64,000 bases of DNA from Mnemiopsis leidyi (Eukaryota > Ctenophora > Tentaculata > Lobata > Bolinopsidae), in the NCBI GenBank assembly GCA_000226015.1, contig JH152730.1, positions 65,639-129,638 of the forward strand, given 5' to 3'. Within the stretch, counting starts at the first letter, position 1, and every line of letters begins with the position of its first letter. Of the stretch, positions 13,373 through 26,564 are shown in pieces. Position numbers and translations under genes: made by a program. The notes below the pieces were generated by a model that was not told the origin of the DNA, searched no databases, and saw nothing but the letters and a program-made list of their open reading frames with translations.

Positions 13373-16300
13373 TTCAAGGTAAAAGGTTGACACCTATACT
13401 GGAAAAATTGCCTCTATAAATGTAATCAGATTTCTTGGGTGAAAAATAGGATCTTATCAAGTTTATACAATTCATTTTAACATCTGAGGAGATAGTTACA
13501 TATCTTTTCAAAACTCAAAATGTGTTGGCCCCCTATTTTAAATGACAATAAAGCACCTCATTTGGCCCTTATCATGCATAAGACTTGTATAAAGTTAGGC
13601 TTTAATGCAGGAGTGGCGGAACAGGGGGGCCAGGTGGGTCAAGGCCCCCCCCCCCCCAAATTTGGATGGGGGCCAAGGTATCATTGCACTGATTGCAATG
13701 GGGTTAAAAGGTGTTATACTATCACTTTTGCATTGTAAAATTAATTCTAGAATCATACCTACCTTACTCGGGATTATTACACTCGGTTTATTTACGACCG
13801 GGAAAAATAAAAGCCGGGAAAAATATGGCGAAATTGCCTAAAACCCGCCACATTAACCTGGTCAGAATTAAACCAGTGCCAAATCTTTCAATTTTAAAAT
13901 CACAAAAATATAAAAATTGCAGAAATTAAGTTTATTTCTACTTGTTTTGGAAACAGTTTCCCCAACAGCAACTAAGGTGTGATGTAATCATTGTTTTGTA
14001 ATAGCTGATGATTTAACATATAACCACTTGACATTGTCTGTTTCATCCAATTTTCATGATTTCAAGCACGACTTGATTATCTTAGAGTTGGTTTTTCTAA
14101 TTCTGAACATGGCCTCTTATAGCATATCTTTTTTGAAATTTACTCACTAAGTTGTTCAAAGTGCAATAACCACAGTCCACATAGTTTAATCAATATTTTC
14201 TAGCTCGAATTTGACCATTGTACTATTAATAAAAGTTTTGTAGTATGCATCGATTAATCAGTTATTTTTTCTTTGGACCCACTTAACAATTTCATAAAAA
14301 GTGGTGAAAATAGAAAACAACTGGAAGTGAAAATCTTACACAGAATGAGAAAAATGAATTAAGATAAACTTCGCTGTTTGCTCCAATAGTTGTCTCTAGT
14401 AAATATGAGAAAATGGTATAATATGAGGACCCATATATGGTGAAATCCCCCAAAACATGCCACTTTATCCCGGTGATAATAACCCCGAATAAGGTACCTA
14501 TTTTATTTTATTTTGAAGAATTTGCTAGGGTCAAGTTCTTTTTTTTCATTGAAAACTACAACTGAGTTGATAGCAGTGCTAGGCGTTCAGTGTAGGATTT
14601 AATGAGTTAAGCTGAAATTTGAAAAATCTACTGCCTAGCACACTGTTACTGATAAGATAGCACTGTCAAAACACATATAACAATCAAGCTCTATTGCCAA
14701 AATGGTTCAAAATTAACTTCAAATGCACAATTTGTGCCTGCAGCAAGCTGATTATACTTTTACTGGCCGGAGCATCAAAAGGAAAACATATCTTTAAGCA
14801 GACTCCGCTTGTGTGCATGTGCAAGCAAACTCTGAGAATGTTCCCTAACCTAGAAAGAGATTCCTAATTTACAACTTATTCGCCAACTAAGAGAATGCTC
14901 ATAAGGCCATTAGCTAAGAAAATGCTTCTTAACAAAAAAAATACTCCTTAGTTTGCACATTATTATTTAATAATGTAGAGTAAACCCTAACTTAAAAAGT
15001 GCTCCCCAATTTGCACATGTTTACTGATTAATGAATGCTCTGAAATATCATTTGGCTCCCAAAATTTGGACCAATCATCCATAATCCAGATTATAGTTGA
15101 TTGTGAGGCTGAAAGTTCCTCCTTAGTGAAACAATTAATTAGTATCTTTACCCGTTTATTGTACATAAAATTGTATCTAAAAACACATTCCCAAATCACT
15201 TATGATATATGTAATGATTTCAACAAGTTTAGGGTCTGATTGAATAGAAAATAACCGTAAAAGCTCATGGAGCTTAACATTCTAAAAAACTAGAGGGATA
15301 AAAGTTTATGATATGAAATAGAACGTACTTTTGCACGTTGAGCAAAATGAAAGTAATATAGAAAATTCAAAAACCATACATTTTAATACTCACATTATTG
15401 GTATAAACAGATCAAGGCACAACAGGGCAGGCTGACAAATAAGTTAATTTTTTAAAATTGTGCACGAATACTTATCATAGGATTTCAAAGCTTGATTGTC
15501 TGATACATCCTAAATTTAGTGTACAGAGCAATACCCTGGAAGCGTCATGATAAGTCAATTGTATGCAATAAAATAACTATTGGACTGCAACTGACGAGTT
15601 GAGATTGAAATGCAGCCGGGTAACTAAGAATGCTCAAATTGAATATAAAAGCAGTGCAGCAACCTTCTTTACACTGAAATAAGATAGAGAACCTAATCGC
15701 GTCAAAAATAAGTACAATGTACAAACTTGATGATTATTGCTCTATGTATAGTACATAGTATTGAGTATAAAACAAGAGAAACACAAAATTTCAGAGAAAC
15801 ACAAAATTGCTCATGCTAATAACAACCATTAAATTCGGAATCAGGAATATGGCTCAAGGCTCCAAGCTCACGGAATCTTTAATTTTGGGACATATAAGAT
15901 ATTTCCAACTGAGTCAAACTCTACTGCCAAATGTATAAACTATCATTTAAAATAAAAATAAACAATAATCTTGCCGTGAATACACAAATGACCCGCCATG
16001 TAAAATATTTATATACCATTAAGAAAGAGTAAGAAAAAACACTAATTTTCATAATTTAAAAACTGTAAAAGGTTTAAGTCCAAAATTTGGCTATAACCTT
16101 GTCTGACTTTGTCCGACAAGAAGCGAATAGAGGAAAATAAAATGACGGAAGGGTGCGCGCTGCTGTACAATGTACAAGCTATAGCCGTAATATTATTTTA
16201 TTCTTTATTGCCCAATCACCAATTGCTTCCATGTTGCTAGCCGTTGCATTGCAGCTTTACCTGGCGCTGCGCGGATCTCTCTTGTCTCACGGCAGCAGGG

Positions 16301-17321
16301 CTATGCAACGTGTAGCAAGATCTCTTTACGTTTTAACGTAGCTCGCGCTGCGCGGCGTGGGCGCTGCTCGCCTGTTGACTGTTGACTTTTCTCGAGGGAA
16401 AGTCCCTATGAGATCTCACGGGGTTGCTATAGTAGGGGCTCTAAGTCTCGATCTGCACTTCATATTTTTCCGTGTGGGTTTTAAACAATATCGTACCGGC
16501 AGAGCTTTGATATTTTAAATTGTCGAAGTGTTACCCGACTCGCGCGTGGCTCGCAGCTTGTTGCTCTCCTGGCGCTTTGTTATGTTAAGACGGATATCGT
16601 AGCTTGTCAAGTTTTATAGCGAATTTTTCTTTGGGTCGAGTTTTAATTGTCAGACGTTACCTTGAAAATTGTTAATGGGCCGCAACACTAGGCAAAGTTT
16701 TAAAGGCATGATCCGTTGTTATTTTCCGTCAAACCACTCAACAAATGCCCTTTAAAATGTAATAAGCAACAATAGACTAACCCAATCAACGGGCGATGCG
16801 CGTCTAGAATTTCTCCGAAATTCGCCAGGCCAGAAATGCGTGACAGCGCGTGATGGCCGCGACAGTAGGTTAGCAACCTACAATAACCCAACTGTTATAG
16901 CCTTAAAACAGAAAGCCATAATAATTAATTTGTTTAGTTTTACCTTTTTGAGCCAATTGCCCAGTTTCAAGGGCTTATTTAAGCAAATATTACTCTTTGT
17001 TTAGACATCTCAACAGATTATATGTTAGTAAAAATAATGATTTGAGCCATTTTTTAATCGATCACTTGGTCTAATTTTTAATTGGTCTATTGATATTATT
17101 GCTCATTCATTTATTATAATGTGCCGCATTATGAGGGTTCCAAGTATAAATTATGCTGCAAAGACTGCTGATGGAATACCATGGAAGCTTCAGTGAAAAT
17201 ATTGGTCGCGAATTCGAAACACTTTTATTGCAACCTGTCTGAGTATAATGGCTGCTGTTAATTTATACTAGTTTTATATAATAAAGTTCTAAGTAACAGA
17301 TAGCTAAAAATAGCAACGCTG
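13373..17321. other. Intergenic stretch with no recognised gene
   Basis: AT-rich sequence without supported exons. A G/C-rich patch at 13605-13680, including a run of about 14 C, looks like part of an interspersed repeat. The region around 16150-16600 is richer in GC and CpG than its surroundings, and could be a promoter or an old repeat, but nothing specific supports either. Confidence 0.4.
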
Positions 17322-17594
17322 TCATTTAATCTTTCTCAAGATAAAAAACACTATCTGCATCAACTGTTGCTTCCTTCTCCACGATGTTCTATCGTCAGCA
17401 ATATTTCTTAAGTAATTCAAATCATTGATATTATTAAGAAACAAATTTCGTTTATTTAGGTCTTGCTTTATCAAAGAAAATAGGTTGGACTGAGGTCTTC
17501 CAACTTTCCCTTTCGGTTTCGAAAACTTAAAATCGGCCGTAAAATTTTTGCTATTAAAAACAATGGATGTCGATAATTTTGACGGTGCAGTCAA
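17322..17594 (-). mobile_element. LINE 3' end fragment (C-terminal tail of reverse transcriptase ORF)
   Basis: The minus-strand frame contains GKVGRPQSNLFSLIKQDL and, later, LRNIADDRTSWRRK. This matches the usual end of non-LTR retrotransposon ORF2 proteins (GRP...IKxDL... LAxDRxxWR). No endonuclease or RT core is present, so this is a 5'-truncated remnant. It lies head-to-head with the second LINE fragment 150 bp to the right. Confidence 0.6.
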
Positions 17595-17745
17595 ATGGTT
17601 TGACTAGGTCTATTTTGCTTAAATTTTTTTGGAAGTTTCACTGCATGTTGCAGTGGCTGATACACGGCTCTCGCATTAAATTTTAATTAATTAATTTGAC
17701 TGGAAATCCTTGATCGAAATCCTTGATTGACTGGAAATCCTTAAT

Positions 17746-18078
17746 TTGACAATGCTGGCTGAGCGGCAAATACATGGGGAGCAAGGTTTGTTCAGAATGA
17801 GCAGATCTGGTCTCAATCTGGTGTCATCCAATAGATGTATTATGAGTGCTACTAAAGTAAGGAATGTTCAGAGTTCTTTTCTCCTGGAGCGAGTTATTCC
17901 ATTCTGGAACAAGCTTCCTTCAGAAGTTAAGAATTCCACATCTGTATTAAACTTTAAAATTGGGTTGGAGAGTTTTAAGAAAGAGAGGATCTCTAAAAAT
18001 GAAGTTTATGTTCTTCATTATTGGAATGTGTCAAGTGAAGTTGTAGGAAGAATTGAAGGACCAAATTATGTTATTTAA
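17746..18078 (+). mobile_element. LINE 3' end fragment, plus strand
   Basis: The 110-codon frame ends in a motif typical of the last part of non-LTR retrotransposon ORF2: FLLERVIPFWNKLPSEVKNS, then FKIGLESF. Only the C-terminal tail is present. The frame is open to a TAA at 18076-18078. A non-LTR element of the CR1/RTE/Jockey type is likely, but the clade cannot be told from this much. Confidence 0.65.
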
Positions 18079-18302
18079 ACTAAGAGAAACATAATGAACA
18101 TCTTTTGTCCCATCCCTTTGTTGCAAAAAATCGCTTTATCAATCTTAGTTCTACTAGAAAGTATATCTAACATTTCTATTTATTTCTAGTTATTTATTAA
18201 ATGTGGATGGGAAGTTTTAGGTTTTCCTATTTTCTTCCATTGAGTGCTTTGAAATTTTAAATAGATATAATATGTGATGATGTTATGTCATGATAATTAT
18301 TA

Positions 18303-18330
18303 CTTAATTACTTACTTACTTACTTACTAA
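18303..18330. repeat. (TTAC)n microsatellite
   Basis: A short run of ACTT units between the LINE fragment and the miniature transposon. Confidence 0.8.
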
Positions 18331-18733
18331 CACATGCAAACTTTGCGTGCTTGTAGCATGTGCAAATTGCATCAAAACATTGTCAAACTCGGTAAACTTG
18401 TAGCGTGCGTCCACAAGAACAAGCATGCCAAATTTTAGAGTCCGCAATTGAAACTGTACAACTTTAAGATTTCGGAGACATTATGGCGGCATCGTTGTTA
18501 CATTGATGTACCCACGCTGCCTGTAATTACACATATAGCCTCAATTTTGCAGGCTGCAGACCCCCATTGCAATTTACGGTCTGTAAAATTTGAGATCTTG
18601 GGTATTTTCCGTACCCGCAGGAGTAAGGCTCGATTGTCATCTGATTTTGTGTTTTGAGGTCATTACAAATTGCTGCGCAGTGATATTCGAATGCAATAAA
18701 TTAATTACAGCTGAATTTTTTATTATTAAAATG

Positions 18734-19203
18734 GGCAGTCTACAAGAAGCCCGACTGGTCCGCGGACCACTTGTTGAGTGGTCCGCGGACAAGTAGCGGT
18801 CCGCGGACCACTTCACCTAGATCAATAGTTTCAGCAAGCACTTCTATGATGATCTGAGTCAATCATACGGTAGGATTGCAAGATGACAGTAGGCATCATC
18901 TACCAAATAAATTGTGGTGCTAAAGAAGTATATAAGACGGGTTGTGGTATACAGCCATTATCCTATACAGCCATTATCGTTCGATATGAGCCACTCACTG
19001 CGCAATGAAATCCATAGGAAGACTGTAATAGACGAGGGTTGACTTGATCTTTTACCTTTGTCTTAAAGGTAAATTATTTTCTGCACTATATCATTTCATA
19101 CTCATTATCAATAAATGCGAATCTCGTTGTTATTATCAGTCCGCATACAACTCAATTACAGGACAAGTGGTCCGTGGACCGGTCGGGCTTCTTGTAGACT
19201 GCC
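18734..19203. mobile_element. 470-bp hAT-like miniature inverted-repeat transposon
   Basis: The ends are inverted repeats of about 40 bp starting GGCAGTCTACAAGAAGCCCG. Both sides are flanked by the same 8 bp, TTAAAATG (18726-18733 and 19204-19211), a target-site duplication of hAT size. P-type elements also make 8 bp. Next to the left terminal repeat the palindrome GGTCCGCGGACC recurs three times (18759-18810); a one-base variant sits in the right terminal repeat. No transposase is encoded, so it is non-autonomous. The exact target duplication and nearly matching ends suggest a fairly recent insertion. Confidence 0.85.
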
Positions 19204-19495
19204 TTAAAATGGTTTTCAAGTTCCGTGGGTACATCTGAGTACCCACATACCCACACGAGCCGCCCCTGCCAAGCTGTGGCAAGAATAGGCAGGTTGGTAA
19301 GTGGGTAAGTGGGAGAATGGGTGAGTCAGTGGGTATGTGGTTGGTTTGGTACTTTAGAAAAGGTGTCGCTTGCTTATCCATTAATTTGTGTTCTGTAAAT
19401 AATGTAGAATTCCTATTTCTATTGTGATTTTGGACTTTATAGAGTTATGCTCCTTAGTCCTTGAATGCTTTCATTACAACACCCCAATTTCCCAG

Positions 19496-22400
19496 ATGAA
19501 TGATGGAGAATGCAGTGTTCTGATAAATTGTTCTGAAAATCCTTCATCATTCAAGAGATACATTCTTAGCTCAGTAAGTTCATTAATTTGGCATGGTAAG
19601 GGACTGTTTATGACAATGACATGCCAGAATTCACTCTGTTATAGTAAAAGACAGTTTATGACAATGACTTGCCAGAATTCACTCTGTTATAGTAAAAGAT
19701 AACACATTTTTATCTTAATATTACAAAACCCTAACAACAAGAATACCATACTAATAAGAATTGCTCCTTTCCATCTCTCTTTTAGACTAGATACCACTAT
19801 GTTGTTGCAGTCATTGTAAAATAGATAAGTTGTAATTAGTCTCTGAAGTCCAGAATTATGTTATGAAATATTGCATATAGTCAAGCTGTAAAAATCGGGG
19901 GCATCTTATTAACCCCGCCCCATTACCTTATTGATTTAGTTTATGGTTGTCATTGATTGAAGGCCCAGCTAAAAAGTCATCCCTTGTAAAAATAGTAGTA
20001 GCCACTAGGTGCTCACAACCCTCTTTAACATTATCACAAACACCCTGGTAGCAAGTTGGCCTTATATGACAGTGCTGTACATTGTACGAGCAATAGTGTG
20101 TAAAAGCACTTGGTTCTTTCTTCCAACAGTTACTTATATTTTGTGATTATTTGGTACCCTCTTATGATTGTGCCCCTCCCCAGGGCACAGTAATGTTTCT
20201 GAAAATAATGATAAACATCCTCTCCTCTAACAGCATTAGTTTATTTTAATACTCATATTCCAGGTTAAAGATGCTCACAAAAAATCTCTTCTTGGTGAGA
20301 AACTTGAGAGTTTAGGTCACGATGAACTGGTTTCTTTCTTAGAAAATCTCAAGAACCTTGTCAATGACAGTGTTGTGGATGTCAATCAAGATGCTGAAAA
20401 CATCTATGCCTCAGTTCAAATCATTGATCTTATCATTGGGAAGATTTCTCTTGTACCCCAGATTACCACCATCCTTGATTGTATACATGGTGAGTACACT
20501 TCTGTGTTTTAACTATGTAGGGTGATCTTCAATTAGATATTACAGGTTATCATTTGAAAGATTCTTTACTTTTCAAACTGACTTTGATATCTAAATTAGC
20601 TATTCTATGATTTAAATTAAAGTATGAATTAACACTTTACAGGTGCCTTTCTCCTATTTTCGGATCAAAACATGTTCATACAAAACTGTTGCTCTCAACT
20701 TCTTGAAAAGTGCTGGAAAATGAACTTACCCAGTAAGAACAGAGTTGCTGTAAATGTGCTTCCCTATTTGCTTGCTCGTGCCCTGTGTCCTATTGGAAAA
20801 ACTCAAGATGTTATTCGGCTCTGTGAGGTCAAAGAAATGCTGGAATTAATAGACTTTCAGTGTTTAACTTCTGCCAGTCTTATATCTTTACTGTGTAAAG
20901 CTGCCTCTAGTGAAGTTTTCCTTAAAAATAAGCAGGTAATGTTGAATTGTTAATCAGTTATATCAAAGACTTGTTATGCGATTTGATAAGTACATATTAT
21001 CACATACTTATGTTCTATAAACTGTGTCTGTTGTAATGCTGGTAATTGGTTGTTGATTCATCTAAAATAGTCTTAGCCAACAATTAAGCTTTTTGCATAG
21101 GTCACGCTTAAATAGTTTCCTATTATTTACTTAAATAATATGTGCGACTGTAGCGTGTTATAAAAACTATAATTTATTTATTCATTTATTTAAATGTTAT
21201 GCAATTAGAATTCAGTTTTAAGGGAATTCGAAAATGAATTAACAGCAGTTGCATTGCTATGAATAATAAGCACATTCTAGAATGAAGGTATAAATTTGTT
21301 GTTATTTTACTATGAAATTTATGAAAAGCTGTGCAAGAAATGCTACCTAACATTCCGCTAATGAGATAACAACAATTTATATTCAGGGAATCGAGTTCTT
21401 GTCCTACATTCTTACAATGGATTTGGATCTAATGGTTATGGTGAATAATGCCATTACATTCATGATACCAGATTTAAAAGATGCTCATCTGTTTAAAGTG
21501 GGAGAAGTTTACCATGAAGGAATAGAGCTTGCAAAGAACAGAAACTACATGTCCCAATATGAAAAAGAGTGCATTCAAGGATTGATTGTCTGTGCACTGC
21601 ATTGTCATAGAGTCGGACCAAACAAATCCTCTCCGAAAGTTGCTAAGGTATCAGCATTAGAAATAAAGATAGCGTTTATTGCAGTTGCCAACAGCCATCA
21701 TCTGTGACTCATATGATTTCATACTTCTTCCCTTTTAAGGGCAATACAAATGGAATTTACAAATTATCAAAACAAAGGTACTACTAAAATACAACATGTT
21801 TTCATACTGCACCATTCTAGGATACTTACCAAATGATTGACTAGGTACTGTCGGTCCTACACAAACACAAAAAAGAGCTTCACATAGAGGAGATGTTGTA
21901 CACATTGTACAAGCCCCTCCTTTGGAGAGCGTTGGATGCTCCAAATGGAGATGTTCGTGCTAATGCAGCTGTTCTCTTTTTGGGAGTATTTCCTCTCATA
22001 CCTGCTCGTTACAATAAAGTTCAGTTTCAGGACACTTTGGAAGAACAGTGCTCAAAAATCAAGGTCAGTAAGAAGTAAAAATTAAAACTTTTTGAGCTTA
22101 AATTCACCAGCAGTTCTTATGATATCTTACACTTTGCTGTTTTTTACCTTTCATAAACGTTTAAGATTATAATCAACCTAGGAGTTGATGATGGATGCTC
22201 ATGAAGCAGTTAGAGTTTGTGCCACTCAAGGTTGCGCTCAAATACTGGAGGATTTCTGGAGGATCCTACCTGCGCACCACCTGACCACTCTACTGACAAC
22301 ACTGTGTTGCGACATGACACACGACATGAGCTCAAGCGAGGTTATTGTTGCAGCTTTGCAAGGGGTTCAGCTCCTTCTAAACAACCCTCTCTCTCACGTG

Positions 22401-25400
22401 GCGCTGAAGAAGTTACTTCCCGTGCTGAGTAACCACATCTACCATCCTGCGGTGTCGGTTAGGAATGTGATGGTTTCTTTACTGCTCACCCTTCATCAGA
22501 CTAGCATCTTCAAGGTAATGCCTGTTATTGTTATTATGCTTACTTCGTTATAATATGTTGAGTTTTCTTATCTTGTACTTCTAAAATGTTAAATTAATAG
22601 ACACGAATCTGTAATACTCTTGGTAAGATTTCAACTTTTAGCAAATATTGCATGCCACTCAACATCACAAAATCTTCTTGACGGACATTATATTTCAGTT
22701 TTGGGACTTGGTACCCGCAGAAGATCTCCTCTCCATTGTAGAAAACACAAAACCTGGACCGGTCAGACAGAAAATTGTATCCCTTCTAGTTCACCTCTAC
22801 TTTCCCGTCGACGAATCTCTATCGGTTCAGATACAAATCACACTTGATATGCTCAGAAAGTGTCCTGATGTGCACCGATCGTTTTATGTGGACTCTTATT
22901 CTCATGTTGGACTTTCCTCTTCTTGTAAGTTATAACTATTTCCTGAATAGATACACTTCTTGTTAAATTTTCATAGATTTTGGTTACTGTGTGCTCAAAA
23001 AATATGTAATATACAGCACTAGTGCAAGTGGTACTGTTATCAAAGAATGCATGAATGAATGAATGCATGAATGAATGAATGGAGGTATAGTTTATACCAG
23101 TTAACCGCATTACACGAACAATCACTGAATAATTACTGTTTTCAAACAGTTTACTCAGCTTATTCATATCCCTCAGTGCGGCTTGTTGTAGGACTGATGT
23201 TGTTGATAAAGGAGTGCACGGAGAAGGGCTCTGTTACCCTGTCAGAAGACTCAAAACTTCACATTAGCAGTGAGGAGGTCGAGAAAGTGGGGCAGGTGCT
23301 TGAAGTGTGTGCTGTTCTCCTAAACTCTGCACGCAAAGACTTGAAGGGAAACAAACAGGCAGCCAGCACGTTGTGTAGTAAGATTGTACCGCTGATCCCC
23401 AGGATCCTGCAGCAGTATGGGAGCGATTCTGTCTGTAACGAGGCTCTCTCCATAATAATAAGTGAGTACTATCACGTGACAGTTTATGTAAAGTTGATGT
23501 AGCTAATCAACGTCTAACTACTTAATCCATTATTCTAATCTTGATCTATTATCCAATAGTAGTTAAATTTGCTTAGTCGTCTATTTTGATATATAATTAA
23601 ACATCACTGTCCCTCAGCAAATCTCCCTAGCGAAGGACTGGTCCTCCTTAAGAAGCATTGCTACAAAATGTGTAAAGACAAAACCTCCGGGGTCCCAGTA
23701 CAAACTTCAGCAAGTTTAGCTCTGATACGTATCGGGGGAGGAACCAAGATAATATCCTACTGGTCTGATGTTATTAGTAGTAAACTGGAGAGCATCCTGA
23801 ATTGTAAAATTGCAGATCCTACCTCTCTTACCCCCGTTAGTTATGACTTGTTATATCCGTGATTTAGATTGCATATTATTTGGGTGTGAAGCGAGTAACA
23901 CTTATATTCGGTAAACCTTAGAATTTAGATGATTGTGTTATTTCATAAGCGAGGTTGTATCATATATAGATAGAAAATAAAGATTGTCATACTAACAGGT
24001 GGACGCACCATCTAAGGAGGCGACCCAAGTTCTACAGACTATATCCAATGTTCTGGAAAGTCCTGAATGTAAAACCCTTCTAGAGTGCAGCTCCCTGGAC
24101 GATCTCTACAGCGTGCTGTACTCCACTGTAGACCTCCTTCCTCAGTACCACGTGTTGGGCCAGAGTCAGAGAATGCGCGCCGATCATTTCCAGACTCTAG
24201 TCGACTGTCTGGCATTGACTGCCAGATTCAGCATTCATATTGTAAGATAAAGCACCAAATTCTAAGTCTAGAACTTGAGTACAGCACATTTTGTTCCATA
24301 TCTGAGGTGTTGTTTTATATTTATCGTTTATATAATGTTAAATGGAAACACTTACGTTTGATTGATAAAAACGCTTGTATTCTGAATGCCTGCACCGGAA
24401 AGTTACGTAACACCAGTATGGAATATGTAATGCTCATGATTGTGAGTGTTGTGGGGATCAGCCGCCGCTGCCGTATAAAGCTGTAAGAGGAACAGTGATC
24501 TGTGATACACAGATAGACCACATGTAATTATTGTCTCATTCTCTCACAGGGTGGAGTGGAAGATATAGCTCATATCGCCAAGACAATTACAGATGTTGTA
24601 GCCAATACAAAGTCTGGTAATTCCAACAGATCTGCTATACTCAACGTATGTGTTATGTTCTGCTCTTGTAATTGTACACCTGACTTTCTAATTAGGTCCA
24701 CTCTCTTCAGCTCTTTTTGTAGCTGATTAAATTTGTCAGCGTGAAACATGGTTTATTATATAGCAGTGTATAGAGATTGCTATACATAGCACTGTGTATT
24801 TTCTAATCATTTTACTTTTAAACTTACTAGCCACTATGTTAAACGAGTACATGGTATCAATTACTGACATGATATTTCCTGACATTTCCAACAGAACGTC
24901 TACAAGGTTGTGGTAGAAGGTTTCCAAGTTCTCCAATACTCCCCCGACCTCCTCTCTCTCCTTCACCAGATAGCTACCTCCCTGGCAGACAGTGAGGTCT
25001 CCTCACATCGTCTAACTCTTTGTAAATACCTTCACCGCGCTGCTCACTTCCTCAGCATCTACACCAGGAGTGAGAACTTGCGGGAGGTGTTTGCGCGCGT
25101 TCTCCAGTCCGCAGCGCAGAACACGACTAAGAAGGAGCTGAAGGACGTGGAGTGTTTGTTGCTGGAAGTGGGGGTTACCGCGCAGAGACAGGAGGTTGTA
25201 AAGAGCAAGGGGAGACCCTGGGAGGATGTGGGTCAGGACATAGTACTGGTTAGTTACCTTACATATTTGTGTTGTATGTAGCTATAGTTAATAGCTATAG
25301 TTAAAATTGAGTGTGAGTTAGTTGAAGAGCAGATTGAGTGCACCATTAAACGTTTCAGCAACATCTAGTAATGAACGTTTAGAATCTTCATCTGATAGAA

Positions 25401-25709
25401 CGCTCACCAGATGGCAGTGTAGAATGCAACATTTTCTTTATCATGTGGTCTTAAATTTGCAATTATTGGATACCAATTACATGATTACTGCCTCCTTTGT
25501 CTAACCCTTACCCATGCCAGGTTGTAACACAAAGCTTGGAGTCGGATATCGAGATATTATCAAGATCAGATATCTCCCCGCTCCTGCAAATAATTGTGGA
25601 CTGTATCGAGAGGTCTGACTCATTCTCCTTCTCCTTTCTCCCTGCCCTTCAAACTGCAGCACTCTCAAATTCCGGAGTAGCACAGCTTCTCAACCTCATA
25701 TCTCCTTGA
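19496..25709 (+). CDS. NCAPG2: Condensin-2 complex subunit G2
   Basis: Thirteen exons: 19496-19573, 20264-20489, 20643-20935, 21387-21647, 21845-22063, 22182-22514, 22699-22924, 23177-23461, 23618-23835, 23999-24241, 24550-24645, 24895-25248, 25521-25709. They join in frame to 3,021 nt (1,006 aa; vertebrate members are about 1,140). Diagnostic stretches include LYKPLLWRALDAPNGDVRAN with AAVLFLGVFPL (exon 5) and DMSSSEVIVAALQGVQLLL, LSHVALKKLLPVLSNHIYH, VSVRNVMVSLLL (exon 6), then FWDLVPAEDLL (exon 7). They match NCAPG2 in order. The protein is almost all alpha-helical HEAT-type repeats. Known role: the HEAT-repeat subunit of condensin II, which binds the kleisin NCAPH2 and DNA for chromosome compaction in the nucleus. 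The start is the first in-frame ATG, right after a possible acceptor (TTTCCCAG), so a 5' UTR intron is possible. The N terminus is the least certain part. Confidence 0.93.
19596..19698 (+). repeat. 48-bp tandem duplication in NCAPG2 intron 1
   Basis: Two nearly identical head-to-tail copies of a unit containing TTTATGACAATGAC and GCCAGAATTCACTCTG, within the first intron of the NCAPG2 model. Confidence 0.85.
23049..23083. repeat. (ATGA)n microsatellite in NCAPG2 intron 7
   Basis: Repeated ATGA/ATGC units, purely intronic. Confidence 0.85.
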
Positions 25710-26284
25710 GAAGTTAAATCCCAAAATAGGGATTACCTGACACTAGATTACTATGATACGATTGACTAGGAAACTAGGATTACAGTTACTTGACTTATTA
25801 TATAACATTCTAACCGCTTAGTTGGATATTTGACACTGCTGTGTTGACCGTATTTTGATGAGAGTCGACTTTTTTAATTCTCCTTAAAATAGTGTATATA
25901 TTTATTGAATATTTTTTATTTACTAATTTACTAACTTAGAAGCAAAATCAATCAACGTTATATAGGGAATATCGGTAAACTATAGGTAATATGATATAAA
26001 TTAAAGCCTAAGTTTAACTTGTAACGTTATGACAAATAACCCAATTATAAGATTTTTATTATCATCAGATTGTGATTTGTGACTTTCTTTTTACTTTTCA
26101 GCATGCTATATCTTGATAGGCGTCGATTTTCTTATTTCATCAGTTTTCTGTGTTTTGAAAGTTCTGTTTAAATTTATTCATATTTATCTTGCTATTTGTT
26201 GTCAAAATTTGTAAGAGTAAAAGTATTGTTTAAGTCTAAAAATGCGGTTTAACTTCAAATTTTCCTGACCCTTGTATTGTAACT

Positions 26285-26375
26285 GGCTTATCATTATCAC
26301 TTATCATTATCACTTATCATTATCACTTATATAAACATCACTTATATAAACATTATGACTTATATAAACATAAAT
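26285..26375. repeat. Two short minisatellites between NCAPG2 and the next gene
   Basis: Three to four copies of a unit TTATCATTATCAC are followed by copies of ACTTATATAAACATC-like units. The rest of 25710-26564 is AT-rich and presumably holds the NCAPG2 3' UTR and the promoter of the next gene. Confidence 0.8.
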
Positions 26376-26564
26376 GAGTATTTTATGTACATGTAGGTTA
26401 TTCACAATAAGAATTGTTTCAACTAAAAAACTAAATTAGCCTTGTAAATTTGCATGCACCAGACAGATTTGATAACGAGCCAACTAATAGTACCATATCC
26501 ATTAGAAGAACATGAACACAGTGAATGAAATATGCAGGCCCGTGTCGAGCGGGTGATGTGAGTC

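Noticed and set aside
16153-16891. Short frames in a GC- and CpG-richer patch
   Set aside because: No splice context or domain; at most a possible regulatory region.
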